A stretch of 42,500 nt of DNA from Stramonita haemastoma. Its lineage: Eukaryota; Mollusca; Gastropoda; Neogastropoda; Muricidae. Location of the stretch: assembly GCA_030674155.1 (NCBI GenBank), contig CM060320.1:35434285-35476784 (forward strand). The letters run 5' to 3'. How positions within the stretch are numbered: position 1 is the stretch's first letter; every line of letters begins with the position of its first letter. The position numbers and the translations under genes are program-made. The notes below the pieces were generated by a model, which saw only the letters and a program-made list of their open reading frames with translations, did no database searches and was not told the origin of the DNA. Shown piece by piece: positions 31,600 through 39,249 of this stretch.

Positions 31600-34500
31600 G
31601 GTTTGTAGCCCACATGAATTTCTCTGCTTATTGAAGATAATAGGGACAGGCTAGCTTAGTGGTCAGACAGCTCGCTTTCCCCCAGCCATGTTAAGTTAAG
31701 CAGCGTCAGCGTGGTTGCCAATTGGATGGATGACCTTTGCATGCCTTGGCTACAGTACAGTTCCCCAGTTCACCCAGCTGTAAGTGGGTACCTGTCCTCT
31801 TTAGGGTCAGGGAAGGTAAAAACAGCAAGGGAGAGGAGATGGGTGCTGCCCTCAATAGGCTGGCCCCTAAAGAAGCTGAGGTCTCTGACGCCTGGCTCCC
31901 TACGACCACACAGGTTATGGGACACCTGTACCTTTATCTTATTGAAGATGATAAAGTATTGGTAAGTGTTTTCATGTGGATGTGTTGACAGCTTGTGCGC
32001 CAACAGGATGTGTTGGCTTTGATTAGTTTTTGCCAGATATAGCGCTATATAAATTCCATGTATTATTGTTATTATTATTATTTACAGCACAGCTGGCAGG
32101 GGGCCACATCCCGGGTGCCACAAACATCCCTACCGCACCCTGTTCCACGATGACGGCACCTTCAAATCACCTGCCTGAGCTGAAGTTCAGGTTGGTTAGT
32201 CCCGTTGTAGTGGTTTTTTGTGTATTGTCTTTTTCTCAAGCTAAGGTTAAACAATATGGTAGTGTGGTTACAAGCGAGGTACATGGGGTGACCGTTTGTG
32301 CGCCTTGGCTTCAGCACAGTTCCCCAGTTCACCCAGCTGTAAATAGGTACTTGCCCTCTTTAAGGTCAGGGAAGGAAAAGCAGCAAGGAGAGGAGATGGG
32401 CGCCACCCTCAATATGCTGGCCCCTAGAGAAGCTGAGGTCTCTGGTGCCTCGCTCCCTACGACACATAGGTTATGGGACTACCTTTACCTTTTTCTTCTT
32501 CCCCAGCCCATCTTCTCAGTGTCTCCTGTCACTCCTATGGTTGATTGCACATATACAGCTCTGTTGTGTTGTTTTGTTTTGTATTGGTATTGCATTTTTT
32601 GTATTTGTACATAGATTGTATTGTATTTTTGTATTGTGTTGTATTGAATTGTGTTGTAGTTGTATTACATTGCATTGTATTTGTATTGCATTGCATTGTA
32701 CCTGTATTGCATTGTATTGTTTGGGGTTATATACCCCTTTTAGTCATGGCAGATAATTTTTTGGCATGGTAAATGTGATAAACGCATGTTACACCTGGGA
32801 CTTCAGTTTGTTATCTCATCAAAAAGAGTAGCACTCAGACCACGGTTTAGGGTGTGGTGGATGGGGTAAGGATGTGGGGAATTAGGGTTGGAAGAGGAGC
32901 AGAATCCATGACTCCTGGTTTTCTCTATGGGTGCATTACTTGTAGACCACTGGTCCACCATGCAACTGACATAATGTTGGTTGTGGCCAGAGGAGCATTG
33001 TTAAAATAATTAACCTTTGTTTGTTTTACTTCTTTAATTTCAAGGATAATGGAATAAGTACTCCTGTAGTTTTTTACATCCAGTCCCTATGTGTATGGGT
33101 GTGTGTGTGTGTGTGTGTACGTGTGTGTGCAGTGTTTGACACAGCAGGGGTGGACATGGGCCATCCAGTGGTGATGACGTGTCAGAGAGGGATGACCGCC
33201 TGCGGACTGAGTGCAGCTGCCTACATGCTGGGCATGCCGGAGGTGCCGCTGTACAATGTTGGTTTTCTTCCAGTTTCTATTTCTTGTTTATTGGTGTGTG
33301 TGCTTATATATATATGTGACGCTCCACCACAAAATGAGTCGCTTAGCTCATTACCTAATTTTGAGCTAGGTTGTCAATTTTGAGATTTTGATCGATTATT
33401 AATCTATATCTGTTATTCTATCTTGTAATGAAATATCAAGGCATAATTGTTATTCATTTTGCTTATAAATGTGTTTTGAAAATACCCAAGCCTTCATTCT
33501 GACAACCTGTTACAAAAATATACTTGCCCGATTCTCATTTTGTCATATCCTGCAGTTTATCATTTCAATTTGTAATAATTTTGCGCAGAATTGTCCAATT
33601 TTCAATCTTTTTTTATTTTTATTGAATAGCCTTTTTGTTGCAGTTTAATAACTTGTCAATAACTAAAAATTGACCTTTGGTGCAATGCGACTCCGTATGT
33701 GGTGGAGCATCACATATATAAAATAAAGGGTAGGCGCTGCACTTGTGGCGACGCACTCTCCCCAGGGAGAGCAGCCCAAATTTCACGCAGAGAAATCTGC
33801 TGTGATATAAAGTGGTATAAAATAAATAAGAAATGAAATAGATGTATTTTCTTTGGGTGCTTAATTGCTTATTCATTTTATCGAGGTAGTAGTTGTTTTT
33901 TTTGTTTTAGTTTATTACAACCTTTTTTACTTCAGGGGTGTGGGGGGAGGGAAATTTCTAGTGTTTTATATATCTTTTAAGTGGATCAGTATTTGAAATA
34001 CTACACTTTTTTTTTCAAGCTCAGTGTAAAAGTAGTTGTAGTAGTAGTAGAAGTCTTCAATTTTACATTTTTCCACCTAAAGTACTGCCAGATGTAAAAA
34101 GATAAGTTATGAATAAAAAAAAAATTAAATAAAAAGAGAGAGAGTGAGAGATAGAGTGAGAAAGAAACAGAATGAAGTGGTGGTGGTGGTGGGGGGGGGG
34201 GGGGGGGGGGGGGGGTTGTATTGAAATAGGAATGTCAGTGTGTGTGTGTGTGCATATGCCTTCCTGCACATGCTCATACATTATTCCTGTGCACACATCA
34301 CTTTGTCTTCAGCTGTCTGTGTTGACTCAGTTTAGTCCAGAAATGGGCCCTTAACAGTCAGCAGAGCTTTTCATCAGAATCATAACAACAAACTATGGGG
34401 CGGGATAGCCGAGTGGTTAGAGCGATACTCTTGTGATCTGACAGCCTGGGATCGAGCTATCACGGAGGTGCCCGCCTTAGAGAATTTTCCCCCGGAGTTA

Positions 34501-34930
34501 ACATCACAGCCATCTCCACTCCCCCAAAAGTCCTTCAGATTAGACAATAAACCCAAACCCTTCATGTGAACACTTGCAGAACATCTTGCGCACATGTTAA
34601 AAGCCTGTTCTGAGTTTTGGAAGAGTGGGCCATTTTGTGCCAGAAGGAATGTTTGGCAAAAAACAAAACAAAAAACCCCACTTCCACACAGGTGTCGTGT
34701 TTAGACACCATCAATGAAGGCAAAATACGGATAACTGAATGATAGGGGGGGAAAATAGTCATACGCAAAATCTGACCATTGGTCAACCTCAAAGCTCTAG
34801 CCTTAGAATGAAAAAAACACAAACAAACAAACAAACAAATGTCAGTTGTAACGGTTGGTATGTCTGTCTACAGGGGTCATTCAGGGAGTGGAACCAGCTG
34901 GCTACACCGGAGCAGATCAAGGCGGAGTGA
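25932..34930 (+). CDS. Two-domain rhodanese sulfurtransferase (TST/MPST-like), 7 exons, frame interrupted
   Basis: The family moves a sulfane sulfur from thiosulfate or 3-mercaptopyruvate to an acceptor (cyanide, thioredoxin), usually in mitochondria or cytosol. Exons: 25932-26089, 28306-28507, 29582-29678, 31014-31157, 32088-32190, 33133-33257, 34874-34930, all with GT/AG borders. The N-terminal, non-catalytic domain shows a start like VTTHWLRDQL, a SHIPHASYF motif and the TWWLFR/CFGHE strand. The C-terminal domain shows MLDSR, GHIPGATNIP and the catalytic loop TCQRGMTACG, then YN/GSFREW. The loop has a basic third residue, as in TST (CRKGVT), rather than MPST (CGSGVT), so the substrate is undecided. 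Total is 886 nt, about 295 codons against about 297 in vertebrate TST and MPST. Frame is lost by one base at the exon 2/3 border, in exon 4, twice in exon 5 and at the exon 5/6 border. It may be a real gene with assembly errors or a decaying copy. Confidence 0.85.
26061..26285 (+). repeat. Tandem duplication of an exon end, its splice donor and a SINE tail
   Basis: The segment from GTGGATGGATACAAGAAG to AATAAGCACTCGTG (26061-26166) recurs, diverged, at 26171-26283 beginning GTGGATACAAGAAATTCTGT. Both copies hold the last codons of exon 1, the donor GTGAGTAAAAC (26090 and 26194) and the 3' end of a minus-strand SINE-A. The first copy keeps the good reading frame; the second lacks three bases at its 5' edge and has changes near the donor. 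Confidence 0.75.
26225..26375 (-). mobile_element. SINE-A 3' fragment in intron 1
   Basis: AATAATGGAATAAGCACTCC, TTCATCCAGTCCCAGTGTGT and CCCACCAGCACACAATGGCC are SINE-A blocks read on the minus strand. Its end is included in the local duplication with the exon 1 donor. Confidence 0.65.
26380..26470 (-). mobile_element. LINE 3' terminus remnant
   Basis: GTAGAATTTGTAAAGTGCTG, GATCTTGTAAAGCAAAT and AAAGTGATTGCATCC follow the same order as the reverse terminus at 26735-26795 but are more decayed. Confidence 0.4.
26720..27290 (-). mobile_element. CR1/L2-type LINE 3' end in intron 1
   Basis: The minus strand encodes LSLRIPRFNLSTIGRCSFSV, then SGPLIWNDLPLSLRQKP and TFKSNLKTHLFQT, a cleaner version of the tail at 16370-16990. 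The same untranslated end follows: (GT)n, AAGCACTTTGATTTG, ATATAGCGCTATATAAGTTC and (ATT)n. Upstream domains are missing. Confidence 0.75.
27625..27985 (-). mobile_element. Near full-length SINE-A copy
   Basis: It has all blocks on the minus strand: tail (AATAATGGAATATGG, ATCCAGTCCCCATGTG), middle (CAAGATGTTCTGTGTGCATT), GATGTTAACTCCAGAGGAAA, and a head with degenerate B-box (TTCAAGCCTGGGT) ending in GGCTATCCC. A poly(G) run of 23 interrupts it at 27841-27863. Confidence 0.75.
28195..28282 (+). mobile_element. Retroelement 3' end just upstream of exon 2
   Basis: GGCTTAATGAAAAAAAAAAG, CACTTGTAGTGCTTAATC and GAAATAAAAGTTTGACTTGAC resemble the family E and SINE-A tails. It ends about 24 bases before the exon 2 boundary. 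Confidence 0.45.
28306..28507 (+). CDS. Sulfurtransferase exon 2
   Basis: This 202-nt exon runs from acceptor TGTGTAG to donor GTGAGT at 28508. It encodes SHIPHASYF (equivalent of the RHIPGA motif), a conserved F-x-x-Y segment (RFQDYAESLGV), NDTHVVAYDR and the end TWWLFR, all typical of the N-terminal rhodanese domain. Frame and splice phase with exon 1 are intact. The donor is followed within about 15 bases by a GGCT/GCAG tetranucleotide minisatellite. Confidence 0.9.
28523..28680 (+). repeat. Tetranucleotide minisatellite right after the exon 2 donor
   Basis: (GGCT)n passes into (GGCA)n, then GGGCAGGCA, (TGGA/TGGG)n and (TTGG)n. The tract starts about 15 bases after the donor GTGAGT. Confidence 0.9.
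28737..28935 (+). mobile_element. SINE-A fragment with T module
   Basis: GATGAGACTATAAACCAAGG and GCAGAACATCTTGCGCAC are followed at about 28858 by the reverse T module (GAGTGTAGCTGCCTTACC, AAATGGTTGCATATG). Middle and T module are directly joined here. Confidence 0.7.
28955..29265 (-). mobile_element. LINE 3' coding end in intron 2
   Basis: On the minus strand, across frameshifts, it reads KLAPSPVCLCGKENQTA, LRKKVWPTEISLHTKLL and a basic end KRTREEEKKK. That is the same kind of C-terminal tail as at 4290-4590. The copy is broken by at least two frameshifts. Confidence 0.6.
29582..29678 (+). CDS. Sulfurtransferase exon 3
   Basis: This 97-nt exon lies between acceptor TGTTTCAG and donor GTGAGA. 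Read from its second base it gives CFGHENVSVWKGE, then EEGFEVSAEEPVVQ, matching the FGH..VSVLNGG strand of the family. WKGEIQKM departs from the usual LNGG(x)xxW. Exon 2 ends on a complete codon, so joining the two exons puts the match one base out of frame and meets TGA after four codons. The extra T at 29582-29584 looks like a one-base insertion or sequencing error. Confidence 0.8.
29780..30170 (+). repeat. Repeat D end expanded into (AATAC)n-like array
   Basis: CCACTCAGAGAAATCTTCTG and TGACGTAAAGTGGTAT are the end of repeat D. A roughly 350 bp array of variants AATAC, AGTAC, AATGC and AGTGC follows. Part of it is repeated at higher order (for example GCAGTACAGTATAATACAAT near 29929 and 29830). 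The tail of a retroposon has apparently grown into a satellite, inside intron 3. Confidence 0.7.
30400..30990 (+). repeat. Tandem duplication upstream of exon 4
   Basis: Unit 1 (about 30408-30630) and unit 2 (about 30638-30985) share AATGCTAAATTTAGCA (second: AGTGCTAAATTT...), TCCTTTTATTCCTAGTTCAA (TCCTTTTACCTAGTCAAT), GTGGTCAGTTCCTGCTAT, CTGGGCTGGGATGGGATG and GAGCTGAAAGTGG. Unit 2 carries an inserted repeat D (30685-30785) and ends at the exon 4 acceptor. Confidence 0.75.
30685..30785 (-). repeat. Repeat D copy
   Basis: TTTTGTACCACTTTATGTCA, CAGCAGATTTATCTGCGTGA, GGGCTGCTCTCCCTGGGGAG and GCGCGTCGCCACATG are the reverse of repeat D. It lies inside the second unit of a tandem duplication. 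Confidence 0.7.
31014..31157 (+). CDS. Sulfurtransferase exon 4 (start of catalytic domain)
   Basis: The acceptor is GGGTTTCAG and the donor is GTAAGG at 31158. It encodes RSSFRATFRPALFY, then KTKDRQMLDSRES, the beginning of the C-terminal rhodanese fold (family: QLVDAR...RF). After GAGTC at 31116-31120 the match continues one frame over as FHNQRDKMAE, so one base, probably a C, seems to be missing. With that base allowed for, the splice phase into exon 5 fits. Confidence 0.85.
31265..31370 (+). repeat. (CTGT)n and pyrimidine-rich tract
   Basis: CTGTCTGTCTGTCTGTC and related units follow G- and T-runs at 31214-31280 in intron 4. Confidence 0.85.
31558..31597 (+). repeat. (AC)n microsatellite
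   Basis: Pure AC run of about 40 bases in intron 4, preceded by a GT-rich part (31380-31560). Confidence 0.95.
31651..31940 (+). mobile_element. SINE-B copy in intron 4 of the sulfurtransferase gene
   Basis: The head is GGCTAGCTTAGTGGTCAGAC. The 5S-like block is GTTAAGCAGCGTCAGCGTGG and TTGGATGGATGACC at 31722-31735. It then has CAGTTCACCCAGCTGTAAGT, CTCTTTAGGGTCAGGGAAGG and the end GGACACCTGTACCTTTATC. Confidence 0.85.
32030..32087 (+). mobile_element. LINE 3' terminus abutting exon 5 acceptor
   Basis: GATATAGCGCTATATAAATT and CCATGTATTATTG(TTATTA)n form the 3' terminus shared with the LINE ends at 16370 and 26720, here in + orientation. The tail runs straight into TTTACAG and exon 5. Confidence 0.7.
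32088..32190 (+). CDS. Sulfurtransferase exon 5
   Basis: This exon encodes AGGHIPGATNIP, the CH1-type rhodanese signature, in one frame. It then reads YRTLFHDDGTFKSP in a second frame from about 32131, and returns to the first frame with ELK after 32175. The pattern fits a missing C in the CCC run at 32128-32130 and an extra C in CTGCCTGAG at 32171-32179. The acceptor TTTACAG directly abuts a LINE-type (ATT)n tail. Donor GTTGGT is at 32191. Confidence 0.85.
32237..32495 (+). mobile_element. SINE-B copy in intron 5, head missing
   Basis: It begins CTCAAGCTAAGGTTAAACAA, keeps GGGGTGACCGTTTGTGCGCC, CAGTTCACCCAGCTGTAAAT and the ACTACCTTTACCTTT end. It starts about 45 bases after the exon 5 donor. 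SINE-B copies therefore stand on both sides of exon 5. Confidence 0.8.
32560..32730 (+). repeat. (TATTG)n-like degenerate array
   Basis: Variants TTGTA, TTGCA and TTGTG repeat for about 170 bases. It is the reverse-complement type of the (AATAC)n array at 29810-30170, so a minus-strand retroposon tail is likely. Confidence 0.7.
33035..33105 (-). mobile_element. SINE-A 3' fragment just upstream of exon 6
   Basis: TTTCAAGGATAATGGAATAA and CATCCAGTCCCTATGTG are SINE-A tail blocks on the minus strand. A (GT)n tract that carries the exon 6 acceptor follows directly, so this insertion sits within 30 bases of a coding exon. Confidence 0.65.
33133..33257 (+). CDS. Sulfurtransferase exon 6 (catalytic cysteine)
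   Basis: This exon encodes FDTAGVDMGHPVVMTCQRGM, then TACGLSAAAYMLG and EVPLYN. The catalytic persulfide cysteine is the TGT codon at 33180-33182, inside the C-x-x-G-x-T loop that cradles the sulfur. The exon is read from its third base. Exon 5 leaves two bases where one is needed, so the border is one base out of phase. The acceptor follows a (GT)n tract (GTGTGTGTGCAG), an unusual pyrimidine tract, and the donor is GTTGGT at 33258. Confidence 0.9.
33309..33720. mobile_element. MITE, about 410 bp, with terminal inverted repeats
   Basis: The left end (33309-33342) begins TATATATGTGACGCTCCACC and ends GAGTCGC. The right end (33687-33720) is its near-perfect reverse complement (GCGACTCCGTATGTGGTGGA ... 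CACATATATA). The inside is AT-rich and non-coding. TA-rich ends suggest insertion at TA, but the transposase family cannot be told. It sits in intron 6. Confidence 0.8.
33722..33830 (+). repeat. Repeat D copy, most complete
   Basis: GGTAGGCGCTGCACTTGTGG, CGACGCACTCTCCCCAGGGA, CACGCAGAGAAATCTGCTGT and GTGGTATAAAATAAATAAG. It directly follows the right inverted repeat of the MITE. Confidence 0.7.
34190..34215 (+). repeat. Poly(G) tract of 26
   Basis: It follows a GAGA-rich part and GGTGGTGGTGG in intron 6. Confidence 0.95.
34397..34825 (+). mobile_element. Best SINE-A copy, head to T module
   Basis: The head GGGGCGGGATAGCCGAGTGG plus TTAGAGC is a good tRNA-like A box. CTGGGATCGAGC is a weaker B box. 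Then come GAATTTTCCCCCGGAGTTAA, GCAGAACATCTTGCGCAC and GCCATTTTGTGCC, and from about 34690 the reverse T module ending CAAAGCTCTAGCC. It lies in the last intron, about 50 bases before exon 7. Confidence 0.75.
34874..34930 (+). CDS. Sulfurtransferase exon 7 (C-terminus)
   Basis: Acceptor TGTCTACAG is followed by GSFREWNQLATPEQIKAE and TGA. Joined to exon 6 it gives YN-GSFREW, equivalent to the family's YDGSWxEW, in phase. Eighteen residues after the junction is a normal family C-terminus. No clear AATAAA was noted just downstream. Confidence 0.85.
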   Translation, partial: GSFREWNQLATPEQIKAE

Positions 34931-36000
34931 AGGATGATGCTGACTGCTCTGACATCAAATCTTTGTTCATCATAGAATTGTTGTAGATTCCTAATGGGTT
35001 GTTATTTCATTTTTGTAATTTTTTCTTTTTGTCCCAGTGGTTCTGATGTAAGTCTCCTGTGTGTGTAATACTTTGATTTTAATAGTGATCTTTGTGCGGT
35101 TACTTTCATGGTGGGCAAAAACAGTCACATTTTGCAAAAATCTCACCATTAGTCAACCTTGGAGTTCTACCCAAGGAACGAAAAAAAAAAACCCTCATTA
35201 ATTCATTGGGGTTGCCATCTAGTTTACATCTTGACAAAATTGTGATGTGCTGTTCTGAACCTTTTTTTAAAAAAAATATATATATCGCTCTGAGACTGAT
35301 CAAACCAAACATTCATTACATCAAAGTGAAGTTTATTTGAAGTACTTTTAGGATTGACAAAGGTTAAATTATCCAAAGATCTCCCAATTTTTTTGGTGTG
35401 TATTTTGCCTTAAAGTAAGTCAGTGCTATTAAACAAAAAAATCTTACATACACACAGGGCCACCTCAACAAGATGTAATTATCCATCAGCTAATCCACAA
35501 GAAAGAATCCATTGATTTCACCACAGTGATGTTTCCTGAGCTCAAGAATCACTTTGATGTAAAATTTGCCAATACTGCATCTTTCAGCATGTACCTGTTC
35601 TTTGTCACTATTTTCCTCATGAAAAATTCTTAAATCCCAGTCTGAACACTGTGTACACACAGAGCTACTGACAGTCGCAGGGAAGGAACTCATTTGAAAG
35701 GAGACGAACTCAGCTAGCAGCACGAGTAATTTTCCTTTGATTGAACATGGTTATGTGTTAATATATTTTGTTTTTAGGTCATATGAATAGTTATGACACA
35801 GCACTAATGAGTTAAGGTTGGTGGGTTCATGGCAACAAACAGTACAGATGAGAGGTGTGTGGCCAGGGTAGGATTGGGATGTTTGCTAAGAATCTACACT
35901 GAGGAGCCATCTGAGGGTAGGTCATTGAAGAACAAAAAATAGGTTGATGTAGACTCCAAATCCTATGGGCATCAGACTATTCAGAATGTTTGTTTTCTTT
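34931..36000 (+). other. Downstream of the sulfurtransferase gene, no gene seen
   Basis: It may hold the 3' untranslated region. Apart from the T module at 35090-35190, I see no repeat family and no coding signal that I can support. Confidence 0.5.
35090..35190 (-). repeat. T module copy downstream of the gene
   Basis: TTACTTTCATGGTGGGCAAA, CAGTCACATTTTGCAAAAAT and CATTAGTCAACCTTGGAGTT are the reverse T module. No SINE-A middle is attached. Confidence 0.6.
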
Positions 36001-36024
36001 TCTCTATAGCATCGTCTTGGGCTT

Positions 36025-36155
36025 TCTTTCTCTCTCTCTCTATTACATATGAAAATAAAATTCTTTCAGTTCAGTTCAGTTGAATCTCTGTCTCTGTCTT
36101 AGTCTCTCTCTGTCTCACACACAGCACACGCACATGCACGCACACAGCACACACG

Positions 36156-36209
<54 letters not shown>

Positions 36210-36210
36210 A
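36025..36210 (+). repeat. Retroposon tail with (TTCAG)n, then (AC)n
   Basis: GAAAATAAAATTCTTTCAGT with TTCAGTTCAG looks like an AATAAA-bearing 3' end with a pentamer tail. CT-rich DNA and an (AC)n run at about 36158-36208 follow. Confidence 0.6.
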
Positions 36211-39200
36211 ATTACTTAACACGTTGTGACACAACTGAAGACACATTTTTTATTGCTGTAATCTCAAGCATAAAATACATAATGAAAATGTTCACATAGG
36301 ATTTGATGTGATGGTCGAACATAGCATTGTGGTTTATTATCATTTTTGTAGTTGTTGTTTATTTGTTTCTTGTGGTTTATTGGGTCAAGCTGTGGAATAC
36401 CTAACCCGGATCTGCCTCAGCAATAAAGTCAAGTGCCAAATTACAGTAAACCATGAAGCACACACATCATTTTCAGTGAGCAGTTGTTTGGTTTTTTCAT
36501 TTCTCTCAAGGAATCGCAGTCTCAAGCTACGCTGACTGTTGTTTCTCTCAGAAACAGGAATTCACTGCTAGATAAAGGGCACCCAGTTTAACAAAACAAA
36601 ACAAAAGTGGAGACAACCACACACTACACCAAATCGCCTCCATTGAATATACTGTCCATTATTTCAATTAAGGCCAGCTTTATAGTTTTAAAAAAAAAGA
36701 AAGAAGAAAAGTTGTCTTTATATTTCAGATGACGAGAGTCATTATATTGCCGTTCTAACGTTGTTGTGCATGTGTGCATATCGCAAGGTCTGCCATATGA
36801 TACAGTGTCAGTATTGCTTTGATGGCTTTTCTCAACATGATACGTTACAAAAGAAAAACAACAACAAAAAAGAAGAAGAAGAAATGTTTGCCAAAGATCC
36901 TGTTACCCAGTTAAAAACCCTGTGATTTGAATGTATTCTATATATATATAATATTATATGCAGCTTTGGTATATTGCATATGATAATCAGCTTGTAAATG
37001 GAGATTATTTAATCAGTTTTGATTACTTTTTTCATGATTACCTTTATTTTTGATTACATAGATTGCATACATGTGTGTGTCTGTTGGTATGTAATGGGGG
37101 GGGGGGGGGGGGGGGGAGGTTTTGGTCTGTTTCATTTTGTTGGGTTTTTCTTTTTCTTTTTTTTGGGGGGGAGGGTCTGTATTTGTTTATGTGTGTGTTT
37201 TATAATTATTTGTGTGTATTACAGTCTAATTGCCATGACTTGTGTGCCATTGGTGGTCTTCGCTGGTTTTCATGCAGCCACTTTCAGTTCTGATTTTGAA
37301 AGGAGTCCGAGAAGAATGTGCCAAGTTTGAACAGAATGTTGACAAAAACACTTGCATCTGCTAAACCGTGTAGTGGCCAAACTTTTCTTTGATCTGTTCA
37401 ACTCTTATCTGTATCTTTTTTTTTCTTTACCAGTAATGACAATGTTGATAATAATGACTACCCTATGTGGAGGACCGGGGCTGTAGGTATATGGCAACGT
37501 TCTGGTGGCTCCTGCGACGGAACCGGAACCATTTGTATTGGTCATTGCTTTTCCAATGGATCATTCCAGTGGCGTGGAGAGGGGGGGGGGGGGGGGTGTC
37601 TGCTGCATGGGTAACAGTTTGCCCTCCATACTTAACTTACCCAGGCTGTGCGCTCTGAAGACTAGAGCGCAACTCCATAGTCTTCGAGACTGATGGGTGC
37701 CTACTACTACTACTATGTGGAGGGTGCTGAAGGTTTTTTTTGTGAAATTGATAATAATGAGAGTAATGACAATAATATTTCTGATGTTCATAGCTTAAAA
37801 ATAAAATGAAATGAAATAAACCTGCTCAGAAAGTTTTACAAGAAATTCTCAAAAATATCCCCAACCTTCTGAATAAAAAAAAATTTAAAATAAATTTCTA
37901 CTCTTCTCTTTTTATTTTATCCTCGTCTTTCTTGCTTAGTTTCTGCCAGAACAGTTGAAGTTTCTAGGGGTTTTTTGTTTTTGTTTTGAAATTTTCTTTT
38001 GTGGATCTGATGATTAATTACTCACTGTTTTTGGATTTTTTTTGGGGGGGTGGGGGGGGCAGGTGGGTCATTGCTGTTTAGATAAACTTTGATTATCCTT
38101 TGGCATTGTGTGCTGTGCTGTAGCTTTGAGCAACGAGGTTTCGATGAGGAGCAGATTTTGAGTTCTTGGACATTTAAGATTATAGTTATAATGTTATCAT
38201 TTTGTGGTTAAGGTTACACTTATGTTATTATTTTGTTGGCAAGATCACAGTTTATTGTAGCTATTTTGCAGGGCTTAAAAAAAAAAAAAAATTAAATCAG
38301 CGTTCCCCTATGATTATTCAGGTGGTATTATTGCTGCTGAACTTATGTTGATTTTTTTTTAGTATATTTATGGCATGAGCTGAAAAAAAAATTGTATAGC
38401 TTTACCATTTTGGTATTGATTTTGGTTTTTTTAAGGGTTTTGGAAATCATGTCTTTATTCAAACTATGTAAATTTTTTGTTGTTTTTCAAGGTGTTTGGA
38501 AAATCACCTTTATTCAGAGACAGAAATGAGTATTTTTGGTGATATTTTTGTTTTGATATTAGGCTCATGTTTTGCAATACATAAAGTTTATCATGGTCAA
38601 CAAATGTGAGGGATATGTTCTGTGAGTGTGTGTCTGTTTGTTTCTTGTTTATACATTTCAGCATTTTGATTTTTCATGTAATCAGATGGTAAATTTTTTT
38701 TAAAAATCAATTTTTTTTTTTTTGGCATTTGACAATTTTGGTTTCTATATAATCCAGTTGGGATTTTGTTTTTTAAATAAAGAAAGATATACACGTTGAT
38801 TAAAATATCAAAAATGCTAATTATACCCTTTTTTTTTTATTGTGAAGTCAAGTATGATGTATATAAATGGTTTGTCTGTCTGTTGTCTGTCTATCTCTCA
38901 TGTGTCTCTCTCTGTCAATCTGTCTGTCTTTCTGTCATTTATCTTTCATGGGTGTTGTCTGTCTGTCCATCCACCAATCTATATGTCTGTCTATCTGCTT
39001 GTTGGTCTGTTTGTCAATCTAGTTATCAGAGAGAGAGAGAAAGAAGGGGGTGAAAGGAGGGGCAGGTAGGGGGAGCTTGTAAACATGCAAAGAGATAAAA
39101 AAAAAAAAAAAAAGATTAAACATACTGAAATTAAAAACTGCATGCAAATAGAAAATTAAAAAATAAAGAAACAAAAAAAAAAAAACCCGCATGCAAACAA
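36210..39200 (+). other. AT-rich region, no gene seen
   Basis: Poly(G) tracts are at 37097-37117 and 37580-37597. A possible repeat at about 37430-37730 ends CGAGACTGATGGGTGCC then ACTACTACTACT, like a retroposon tail. A CTGT-rich tract lies at 38870-39020 and A-runs near 39100. Open frames here are short and low in complexity. Confidence 0.55.
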
Positions 39201-39249
39201 GATCCTGCTATCATTCTTCATCATACGCGCGCTACCATCACACACACAC

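Noticed and set aside
34397..34470. A functional tRNA gene
   Set aside because: The A box is good, but the sequence does not close a cloverleaf (weak B box, no acceptor pairing seen) and continues into the SINE-A body.
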